From NCBI GenBank assembly GCA_905116865.2, contig CAJHNH020006667.1, forward strand, positions 1,495,012 through 1,559,011: DNA of 64,000 nt, in the 5' to 3' direction. The notes beneath the pieces are model-generated. The model worked only from the letters and a program-made list of their open reading frames with translations, was not told the DNA's origin and did no database searches. The position numbers were made by a program, and so were the translations under genes. Positions 56,233 through 64,000 of the stretch are shown piece after piece (positions within the stretch are counted from its first letter, which is position 1; every line of letters begins with the position of its first letter). The stretch is from Candidula unifasciata. Its lineage: Eukaryota > Mollusca > Gastropoda > Stylommatophora > Geomitridae.

Positions 56233-56928
56233 TGTAATGAAATATAGGCAGAAAGGGGTTAAATAAACAAGCATACATTTCAGACCACCACACGGCGTAC
56301 TAATCCATCACTGTGTGAAATGACAGAATGGGTGATTAGAAAGCCATGGCCTAGCCAGCTATGCAGAACACACCGCCATGACATCTGACAGTGAGGGATG
56401 AAACATTCGACGAGTGCCCGTGAGCTGTGACCAGCTGACGAGATACGTTCATCCAAACGTGACCACCAAGGACAGGTGACAGGGGAGTGATTAAGATGGT
56501 ACGCCAGGAGGAGCGGGAAAGCGGTGGAATAAAGTCAGAGCCAGGGGCTTGAGAAGTTAGTTAGCCCCGGAACCGCCATGAGAAGACAGTTAGGGCTAGA
56601 CCGCTAGAGAAACCGGTTAGGAGAAAACTAGTGCTTTACTTCGTTTAGAAGGTATATGTTAAACTTGGAGTATAGCCAGAACAGTGGTTAAGGAACTCGT
56701 AGAGGCATACGAATAGCCAGTAATAAGGAGTGTTCATATACTATTGCTTATTGAATTTATGAAATGTGTGTGACGAGAATATTATGAATAAACCAGCTCT
56801 TATGTAATTGATTACATCACTGGCCTTGTTCTTGAGTACGATTGAAGAGAGATACGAACCATATTCATTCCACTTGGCCGACTTAGGCACATCTATTACT
56901 TGGGGGATGTACAGACGCCCCGTTTACA
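56233..56928 (+). mobile_element. Long terminal repeat 1 of tandem LTR element
   Basis: The left edge is fixed by comparison: identity with 60,167 onwards starts exactly at TGTAATG. The right edge is inferred at TTTACA, which gives a TGTAA...TTACA terminal inverted repeat, 16 bp ahead of a primer-binding-like TGG. AATAAA occurs at 56,787-56,792. The 696-bp length fits Ty3/Gypsy-type LTRs, but without pol the superfamily cannot be stated. It differs from LTR 2 by lacking a 17-bp segment near 56,564 and by a single base (GAGTATAGCC or GAGTTTAGCC) that I could see. Confidence 0.75.
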
Positions 56929-56944
56929 CAAGTGTGAGGATATT

Positions 56945-56957
56945 TGGAGCCGTGACC
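56945..56957 (+). promoter_or_regulatory. Primer-binding-site-like motif, copy 1
   Basis: TGGAGCCGTGACC lies just inside the proposed LTR. The complement of the 3' end of animal tRNA-His, as I recall it, is TGGTGCCGTGAC, which agrees at 11 of the first 12 bases. Assignment to tRNA-His is inference. Confidence 0.55.
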
Positions 56958-56963
56958 AACGAT

Positions 56964-57000
56964 CAGTCTTGTGTACTCGACATCTTTAAAAACAAGACTG
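56964..57000 (+). other. Leader hairpin, copy 1
   Basis: CAGTCTTGT and ACAAGACTG form a perfect 9-bp inverted repeat around a 19-base loop, seven bases after the primer-binding-like motif. The same sequence is in unit 2 at 60,915-60,951. Retroelement leaders often carry packaging or dimerisation structures. That role is only a suggestion here. Confidence 0.55.
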
Positions 57001-57147
57001 CTGTTACAACATAACAAATAAGCAACTGCTATAATAAGGTGAACTAAAAGCAAGTTTATGATTGTGCCTGCTGAGTAAGAAAAGTCGAGAAAAACCGTCA
57101 TCAGAATAGAGAGACGTAAACCAGACCAACAGCCTGCACCACCTTTT

Positions 57148-57294
57148 GGAGCCAACCGTCTACACTAGAATCAGGGGGACACGCCCGTTCTAGCCTGGAG
57201 CAAACCGTCTACACTAGAATCAGGGGGACACGCCCGTTCTAGTCTGGAGCCAACCGTCTACACTAGAATCAGGGGGACACGCCCGTTTTAGTCT
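57148..57294 (+). repeat. Three 49-bp hairpin-forming repeats in the leader, copy 1
   Basis: Three tandem 49-bp units, each with ACTAGAA and TTCTAGT pairing around GGGGGACACGCCC, in which GGG and CCC can also pair. In the third unit of this copy a C to T change (TTTTAGT) weakens the stem. Unit 2 has TTCTAGT at that site. The triplet lies between the primer-binding-like motif and the reading frame. Confidence 0.85.
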
Positions 57295-57670
57295 GGAGCC
57301 ATAATATAAACTTTTCCTAACTTTACACACTCGGAAGACTATAGGAAAGTCAAGAACTGTGAGCTGTCCGATTTTACAAATAAGAACCAAGGAAAAAAAA
57401 AGCGCGATTTTAAAGATTTTGAACATTAACACTAATTAGTTTAAATATATTGTGATTTTCATTTTTACAGTGGTGTAGGAAAAACCTTTCTATCTTTCCA
57501 CTACCTTTCTTCCTGAACGTAGAAAATAATTCCAGGACAGTGCCGATTTTTAATTACAGTGTGTTGTGAAACGAGAATTTTTTTTCAGACCGCACTTAAC
57601 AAGGTAATACGACATTTTCTGTTTTAAATTCTATTTTAGTTTACATTAGTTAATTTTCCAGGTTTTAATA

Positions 57671-59192
57671 ATGGCATATCAAGGAACAGTGAGAGCACAG
57701 TTTAGCAGAGTTTTTAATGAAGTAGCACATTTAGGTAGAAAACTCCGTATTCCATGTTTTATAGAACAAAAAACTGCCCAGCATTGGTCAACTGTAGATA
57801 GTCATAGACAAAGACAGAGAGAAAGAAGTTATAATATAGCATCAGTCACTAGAAGTAACGTCGCTGCTAATCGACTGTCCGGTTCCCCAGACAGGCGAAA
57901 TTATGCTAACGAGAGATTGCAATACCCTAGAGACAATCAGTACCGCAGACCAGACAACACAAAAGCCTACGAGAAAAATCAGGGTCAACTGAGGTCACAA
58001 ATACGGATTAAACGAGGGCATTTTAAAAATTTAGATAGAGCAGACAGGTTACGGAAGTTAGAAATTAACAGAAATATCAGAGCACAGGAGCAGTGGCATA
58101 ATTTTGGTAACAGATGTCAGAACATAAATAGAGTAGGAAATATCCATGATAATGACCGAGGTCGTGTCAGGTCATGTAATTCAGATACCAGATTCCGCAT
58201 GATGAGCACTAATCAAGCCAACAAATTCAAAAGAGACAGGTTAAGAAAATTAGGCTACAATAAGAATATAAGATTGCAAAAACTTAGGAAATAATCGCGA
58301 GGTCAGTAACTATAACGGATTATGTCAGACAGGTAATAAAAGCACGTGCGCTGCTGATGATGAGACAAACAGATTAGAAGTAAGAGGGTTAAAAGAGAGG
58401 AATCCCATGAAACGGTTTAATGAACGCTACATTAACAAAGTAAATGCGGTAACTGTAAACGGGACACACGGTCAATACTTTAAAGAAGAAGGGAACATAG
58501 AGACACATAAAGAGTTAATACCGGCCAACGTTAAGTCGGAACAAGAAGAAGATAAAGAGGCTTGTTTGGCAATGGAATGGTTATGGGAAGTAAACGCGGT
58601 AGAAGTAAAAAGGCTAGATAACAATAGCACACATAGGAAAGTAGAGAGGTTAGGGACAATTAAAGAAATAAATCAGCAGGATTTGTCTTATGCACAGGTG
58701 ATGCCTACAGAAGAAGAAGGTGAAGGAATAAATACATTACCGTTTGTAGTTAGTAACATAAAGGTAGATCTATTCTCAGAAAACTACGACGCAGATAGTG
58801 AAATTGGGATCACAAACAAAACGGGTCGTAGAAATTTAGTCGCGGTTAGAACCAGGACTAATACTCCGTCTAGTGTGAAAGAATTAAAACCGTCAGAAGT
58901 ACCAGTTAAAGGTACATGTAATAGTAGAAGAGAAGAAGAAGAAACAGTAGAAACTTCGCCTAACAAAAGAGCAAAACAGGAGACAAGAATGTCGGGCATT
59001 AAAAATTCGCACACCGATTTAAACGAGCGGCATGGTTTACAGGAAAATAAAGATGCGAGAAAATCAAATGTATTAGATGGAAATTTACACGGAAATAAAA
59101 GTAGCCAGAAGTGTCGTAATGAAGTGGCATCTACCGAATATAGCAAAATTAATAAGTTGTTCCACTTTATTTCAGAGTTCTGGAGCGTCTAA
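57671..59192 (+). pseudogene. LTR-element ORF, copy 1, broken by a frameshift
   Basis: Same gene as 61,623-63,002 in the next unit. It opens at ATG 57,671 in a good context (A at -3, G at +4) and reads about 205 codons. It then shifts frame where an A run has five A instead of the four in unit 2 (about 58,277-58,281), and stops at 58,294. The original frame resumes and stays open to a stop at 59,190-59,192. This copy keeps the longer C-terminus, ending FHFISEFWSV, which unit 2 has lost. The ancestral length implied by the two copies is about 506 codons. No protease, reverse transcriptase or integrase motif follows. Upstream are two pyrimidine-rich tracts ending in CAG (about 57,471 and 57,589) that could be splice acceptors. 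Confidence 0.7.
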
Positions 59193-60166
59193 TAAATGGC
59201 ATACACGACACCTTTTAGTATAATTAAGGCGAACACATGTGCACGATGCATAACTTGATTTACAAGAAAATACGTTAAATACACACAGAAACAGGATCAT
59301 ACTGATATCTGGCCACAAAACCTCTCTTATACATTCTGTCAGAATGACGACTGATTTGAGTTTAACCAGACTTTACTGAGGTACACAGTTAGAAACGTAC
59401 TTGGCGATAAGCCAGTCCAAAGCATGACATGATTGGTAACTGAATATAGGCCGGCTATTTCTTTACAGAAGATGCGATATGCATTAAACAGAGGAAGCAA
59501 CCTCTTAGGGAAGCAACAATAAACGCTGTGGACTATCATAGTAGATAAATGCCTGTAAATACAGGTGGTGGCATTGTACATTCGACTTGAGGAAATGCTA
59601 CTATTGTTTCAGAGAAATTTCTCTCCAATTAATATACCTAACGGTATAAGAATTATTTATACTCTGTAAAGGTTATACCTTATTATTCAGTCTATGTTGA
59701 CTTTCTCAGAGATTCTATTTTCATCATTTCTTGGGGAGATGACATTTTCGAGTTTTACTTTATTGATAACCGGGGATACATGGCATGTTATTTCTTGTCT
59801 ACAAAGTTTTCAGGTTTGAGTTTACAAAGTGGGAATACAGATACTATTCCTTTATACTTCAGACAACTCCGCACATTCATTAGGGATACCAGTAAATAAT
59901 AGGTTGTTATGCTAATACAACGAGGGAGTTGCATCGTTTTTTTTTTTTTTTTTTTATGTCTTTAGAATTATTGACTATTAGTTATTGTATGCATGTCACG
60001 TTTTCATTATACTGCATGAATTTTATGATGTTACATGTTATGTTGTATGCTTTCATTACGTGGCTAGATGTTCACATAAGGTTTAGTTAGGTAGCGGGTA
60101 TAATTGGAGTAGTTTTCATAAAATTGAAGATAGGAAACAATTTTGTTAAAAAGTGTGTAGGGCGAA
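59193..60166 (+). other. 3' non-coding part of LTR-element unit 1
   Basis: About 970 bp with many stops in all plus frames. An 80-codon minus-strand frame at 59,339-59,581 is also present in unit 2, but only because the two units are nearly identical. A T19 run lies at 59,937-59,955. The last bases before LTR 2, GTGTGTAGGGCGAA, could be a weak polypurine tract. No pol domain was seen, although decayed coding sequence cannot be excluded. Confidence 0.6.
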
Positions 60167-60879
60167 TGTAATGAAATATAGGCAGAAAGGGGTTAAATAA
60201 ACAAGCATACATTTCAGACCACCACACGGCGTACTAATCCATCACTGTGTGAAATGACAGAATGGGTGATTAGAAAGCCATGGCCTAGCCAGCTATGCAG
60301 AACACACCGCCATGACATCTGACAGTGAGGGATGAAACATTCGACGAGTGCCCGTGAGCTGTGACCAGCTGACGAGATACGTTCATCCAAACGTGACCAC
60401 CAAGGACAGGTGACAGGGGAGTGATTAAGATGGTACGCCAGGAGGAGCGGGAAAGCGGTGGAATAAAGTCAGAGCCAGGGGCTTGAGAAGTTAGTTAGCA
60501 GAACAGTAGCCCGGAACCCGGAACCGCCATGAGAAGACAGTTAGGGCTAGACCGCTAGAGAAACCGGTTAGGAGAAAACTAGTGCTTTACTTCGTTTAGA
60601 AGGTATATGTTAAACTTGGAGTTTAGCCAGAACAGTGGTTAAGGAACTCGTAGAGGCATACGAATAGCCAGTAATAAGGAGTGTTCATATACTATTGCTT
60701 ATTGAATTTATGAAATGTGTGTGACGAGAATATTATGAATAAACCAGCTCTTATGTAATTGATTACATCACTGGCCTTGTTCTTGAGTACGATTGAAGAG
60801 AGATACGAACCATATTCATTCCACTTGGCCGACTTAGGCACATCTATTACTTGGGGGATGTACAGACGCCCCGTTTACA
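60167..60879 (+). mobile_element. Long terminal repeat 2 of tandem LTR element
   Basis: Same sequence as 56,233-56,928 with a 17-bp insertion (AGAACAGTAGCCCGGAA region, about 60,500-60,516), which looks like a local duplication of CCCGGAACC. It serves as the 3' LTR of unit 1 and the 5' LTR of unit 2. Its left junction, GGGCGAA/TGTAATG, differs from that of LTR 1 (GGCTAAG/TGTAATG), so TG is the true terminus. Confidence 0.75.
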
Positions 60880-60895
60880 CAAGTGTGAGGATATT

Positions 60896-60908
60896 TGGAG
60901 CCGTGACC
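60896..60908 (+). promoter_or_regulatory. Primer-binding-site-like motif, copy 2
   Basis: TGGAGCCGTGACC, identical to copy 1 at 56,945. Confidence 0.55.
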
Positions 60909-61098
60909 AACGATCAGTCTTGTGTACTCGACATCTTTAAAAACAAGACTGCTGTTACAACATAACAAATAAGCAACTGCTATAATAAGGTGAACTAAAA
61001 GCAAGTTTATGATTGTGCCTGCTGAGTAAGAAAAGTCGAGAAAAACCGTCATCAGAATAGAGAGACGTAAACCAGACCAACAGCCTGCACCACCTTTT

Positions 61099-61245
61099 GG
61101 AGCCAACCGTCTACACTAGAATCAGGGGGACACGCCCGTTCTAGCCTGGAGCAAACCGTCTACACTAGAATCAGGGGGACACGCCCGTTCTAGTCTGGAG
61201 CCAACCGTCTACACTAGAATCAGGGGGACACGCCCGTTCTAGTCT
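61099..61245 (+). repeat. Three 49-bp hairpin-forming repeats in the leader, copy 2
   Basis: As in unit 1, but the stem of the third unit is intact (TTCTAGT). Confidence 0.85.
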
Positions 61246-61622
61246 GGAGCCATAATATAAACTTTTCCTAACTTTACACACTCGGAAGACTATAGGAAAG
61301 TCAAGAACTGTGAGCTGTCCGATTTTACAAATAAGAACCAAGGAAAAAAAAAGCGCGATTTTAAAGATTTTGAACATTAACACTAATTAGTTTAAATATA
61401 TTGTGATTTTCATTTTTACAGTGGTGTAGGAAAAACCTTTCTATCTTTCCCCTACCTTTCTTCCTGAACGTAGAAAATAATTCCAGGACAGTGCCGATTT
61501 TTAATTACAGTGTGTTGTGAAACGAGAATTTTTTTTTCAGACCGCACTTAACAAGGTAATACGACATTTTCTGTTTTAAATTCTATTTTAGTTTACATTA
61601 GTTAATTTTCCAGGTTTTAATA

Positions 61623-63002
61623 ATGGCATATCAAGGAACAGTGAGAGCACAGTTTAGCAGAGTTTTTAATGAAGTAGCACAGTTAGGTAGAAAACTCCGT
61701 TTTTCATGTTTTATAGAACAAAAAACTGCCCAGCATTGGTCAACTGTAGATAGTCATAGACAAAGACAGAGAGAAAGAAGTTATAATATAGCATCAGCCA
61801 CTAGAAGTAACGTCGCTGCTAATCGACTGTCCGGTTCCCCAGACAGGCGAAATTATGCTAACGAGAGATTGCAATACCCTAGAGACAATCAGTACCGCAG
61901 ACCAGACAACACAAAAGCCTACGAGAAAAATCAGGGTCAACTGAGGTCACAAATACGGATTAAACGAGGGAATTTTAAAAATTTAGATAGAGCAGACAGG
62001 TTACGGAAGTTAGAAATTAACAGAAATATCAGAGCACAGGAGCAGTGGCATAATTTTGGTAACAGATGTCAGAACATAAATAGAGTAGGAAATATCCATG
62101 ATAATAACCGAGGTCGTGTCAGGTCATGTAATTCAGATACCAGATTCCGCATGATGAGCACTAATCAAGCCAACAAATTCAAAAGAGACAGGTTAAGAAA
62201 ATTAGGCTACAATAAGAATATAAGATTGCAAAACTTAGGAAATAATCGCGAGGTCAGTAACTATAACGGATTATGTCAGACAGGTAATAAAAGCACGTGC
62301 GCTGCTGATGATGAGACAAACAGATTAGAAGTAAGAGGGTTAAAAGAGAGGAATCCCATGAAACGGTTTAATGAACGCTACATTAACAAAGTAAATGCGG
62401 TAACTGTAAACGGGACACACGGTCAATACTTTAAAGAAGAAGGGAACATAGAGACACATAAAGAGTTAATACCGGCCAACGTTAAGTCGGAACAAGAAGA
62501 AGATAAAGAGGCTTGTTTGGCAATGGAATGGTTATGGGAAGTAAACGCGGTAGAAGTAAAAAGGCTAGATAACAATAGCACACATAGGAAAGTAGAGAGG
62601 TTAGGGACAATTAAAGAAATAAATCAGCAGGATTTGTCTTATGCACAGGTGATGCCTACAGAAGAAGAAGGTGAAGGAATAAATACATTACCGTTTGTAG
62701 TTAGTAACATAAAGGTAGATCTATTCTCAGAAAACTACGACGCAGATAGTGAAATTGGGATCACAAACAAAACGGGTCGTAGAAATTTAGTCGCGGTTAG
62801 AACCAGGACTAATACTCCGTCTAGTGTGAAAGAATTAAAACCGTCAGAAGTACCAGTTAAAGGTACATGTAATAGTAGAAGAGAAGAAGAAGAAACAGTA
62901 GAAACTTCGCCTAACAAAAGAGCAAAACAGGAGACAAGAATGTCGGGCATTAAAAATTTCGCACACCGATTTAAACGAGCGGCATGGTTTACAGGAAAAT
63001 AA
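61623..63002 (+). CDS. Unrecognised protein of the non-autonomous LTR element, copy 2 (459 aa)
   Basis: I do not recognise this protein. The N-terminal 240 residues are very rich in Arg and Asn and strongly basic. A 15-residue motif occurs twice, DRLRKLEINRNIRAQ at about residues 125-139 and DRLRKLGYNKNIRLQ at 189-203. Residues 270-430 are acidic (KSEQEEDKEA, MPTEEEGEG, RREEEETVE), and a basic NKRAKQ lies at about 431. No CCHC knuckle, D-T/S-G, Y-x-D-D or integrase motif is present. Position behind an LTR, primer-binding-like site and structured leader suggests a Gag-like or RNA-binding role, but that is inference from place and charge. A one-base insertion at about 62,958-62,965 (an extra T compared with unit 1) changes the last 15 codons, so the C-terminus KRAAWFTGK is probably not original. 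The frame is otherwise open. Confidence 0.7.
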   Translation: MAYQGTVRAQFSRVFNEVAQLGRKLRFSCFIEQKTAQHWSTVDSHRQRQRERSYNIASATRSNVAANRLSGSPDRRNYANERLQYPRDNQYRRPDNTKAYEKNQGQLRSQIRIKRGNFKNLDRADRLRKLEINRNIRAQEQWHNFGNRCQNINRVGNIHDNNRGRVRSCNSDTRFRMMSTNQANKFKRDRLRKLGYNKNIRLQNLGNNREVSNYNGLCQTGNKSTCAADDETNRLEVRGLKERNPMKRFNERYINKVNAVTVNGTHGQYFKEEGNIETHKELIPANVKSEQEEDKEACLAMEWLWEVNAVEVKRLDNNSTHRKVERLGTIKEINQQDLSYAQVMPTEEEGEGINTLPFVVSNIKVDLFSENYDADSEIGITNKTGRRNLVAVRTRTNTPSSVKELKPSEVPVKGTCNSRREEEETVETSPNKRAKQETRMSGIKNFAHRFKRAAWFTGK

Positions 63003-64000
63003 AGATGCGAGAAAATCAAATGTATTAGATGGAAATTTACACGGAAATAAAAGTAGCCAGAAGTGTCGTAATGAAGTGGCATCTACCGAATATAGCAAAA
63101 TTAATAAGTTGTTCCACTTTATTTCAGAGTTCTGGAGCGTCTAATAAATGGCATACACGACACCTTTTAGTATAATTAAGGCGAACACATGTGCACGATG
63201 CATAACTTGATTTACAAGAAAATACGTTAAATACACACAGAAACAGGATCATACTGATATCTGGCCACAAAACCTCTCTTATACATTCTGTCAGAATGAC
63301 GACTGATTTGAGTTTAACCAGACTTTACTGAGGTACACAGTTAGAAACGTACTTGGCGATAAGCCAGTCCAAAGCATGACATGATTGGTAACTGAATATA
63401 GGCCGGCTATTTCTTTACAGAAGATGCGATATGCATTAAACAGAGGAAGCAACCTCTTAGGGAAGCAACAATAAACGCTGTGGACTATCATAGTAGATAA
63501 ATGCCTGTAAATACAGGTGGTGGCATTGTACATTCGACTTGAGGAAATGCTACTATTGTTTCAGAGAAATTTCTCTCCAATTAATATACCTAACGGTATA
63601 AGAATTATTTATACTCTGTAAAGGTTATACCTTATTATTCAGTCTATGTTGACTTTCTCAGAGATTCTCTTTTCATCATTTCTTGGGGAGATGACATTTT
63701 CGAGTTTTACTTTATTGATAACCGGGGATACATGGCATGTTATTTCTTGTCTACAAAGTTTTCAGGTTTGAGTTTACAAAGTGGGAATACAGATACTATT
63801 CCTTTATACTTCAGACAACTCCGCACATTCATTAGGGATACCAGTAAATAATAGGTTGTTATGCTAATACAACGAGGGAGTTGCATCGTTTTTTTTTTTT
63901 TTTTTATGTCTTTAGAATTATTGACTATTAGTTATTGTATGCATGTCACGTTTTCATTATACTGCATGAATTTTATGATGTTACATGTTATGTTGTATGC
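63003..64000 (+). other. 3' part of LTR-element unit 2, running off the window
   Basis: It matches 59,052-60,050 of unit 1 apart from a 17-T instead of a 19-T run and one base at about 63,668. By that alignment the next LTR should begin about 117 bases beyond the window end. Confidence 0.7.

Noticed and set aside
56380..56480. Hammerhead ribozyme in the LTR
   Set aside because: CTGACGAG with a following ACGTT/AACGT stem looks suggestive, but the required GAAA after stem II and a proper stem III are absent.
59339..59581. 80-codon minus-strand gene in the LTR element, also at 63,291-63,533
   Set aside because: Its presence in both units follows from their near identity. No motif or start context supports it.
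56233..64000. Tandem duplication of an ordinary host gene
   Set aside because: The repeat edge falls exactly at an LTR-like TG terminus inside a SINE. A primer-binding-like site, AATAAA and TGTAA/TTACA ends are present. Not fully excluded until solo LTRs are shown.

Overview
This is nuclear DNA from an invertebrate animal, and most likely a mollusc. The reasons are the density of SINEs, LINE fragments, hAT-type MITEs and minisatellites, a processed copy of the ribosomal-protein gene FAU (eS30), and a SPIN-like hAT. The taxon is inference only. I find no intact host protein-coding gene. Nearly all long open frames lie in simple repeats (poly-S, poly-F, poly-K and similar) or in tandem repeats whose unit length is divisible by three, and these are not genes. 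The window is a gene desert made of transposable elements and satellites.

Layout. 0-13 kb: copies of a SINE with a (GAA)n tail ('GAA-SINE'), a tRNA-derived SINE ('tSINE-1'), a 242-bp foldback MITE, three hAT-type elements with 8-bp target duplications (one of them SPIN-like), and LINE remnants. 13-18.2 kb: a 36-bp minisatellite of about 29 units, TTC and CAT arrays, and a 59-bp satellite. 18.2-20.4 kb: two copies of a second tRNA-derived SINE ('tSINE-2'), then a 1.5-kb hAT with perfect terminal repeats that holds a LINE fragment and a FAU/eS30 retrocopy inside its decayed transposase. 20-40 kb: SINEs, hATs, a truncated LINE with RNase H inside a hAT-like element, and GAA-SINEs with very long tails. 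40.5-41.9 kb: a purine-only tract of about 1.35 kb. 42.7-48.2 kb: compound microsatellites, a small TA-flanked transposon, a LINE interrupted by a GAA-SINE, and a 1.1-kb satellite with a 20-bp unit. 48.2-56.2 kb: further SINE and LINE debris.

The most distinctive object is at 56,233-64,000. It is a head-to-tail pair of nearly identical units of about 3.95 kb, which I read as a tandem LTR retrotransposon (LTR - internal - LTR - internal, continuing past the window edge). The LTR-like part begins TGTAA and ends TTTACA, and carries AATAAA. A primer-binding-site-like TGG motif similar to the complement of tRNA-His follows. The internal region then has three 49-bp hairpin repeats and one long reading frame for an unrecognised protein with a basic N-terminal half and an acidic C-terminal half. 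No protease, reverse transcriptase, RNase H or integrase is visible, so it appears non-autonomous. Each copy carries a different single-base frameshift. The element interrupts a GAA-SINE, which predicts where its other end should lie.

The GAA-SINE has a defined 5' end and target duplications of 9-13 bp. In the copy at 26,063-26,680 the target duplications enclose a TTC array of about 358 bp. This indicates that at least some of the giant GAA/TTC arrays are expanded SINE tails.
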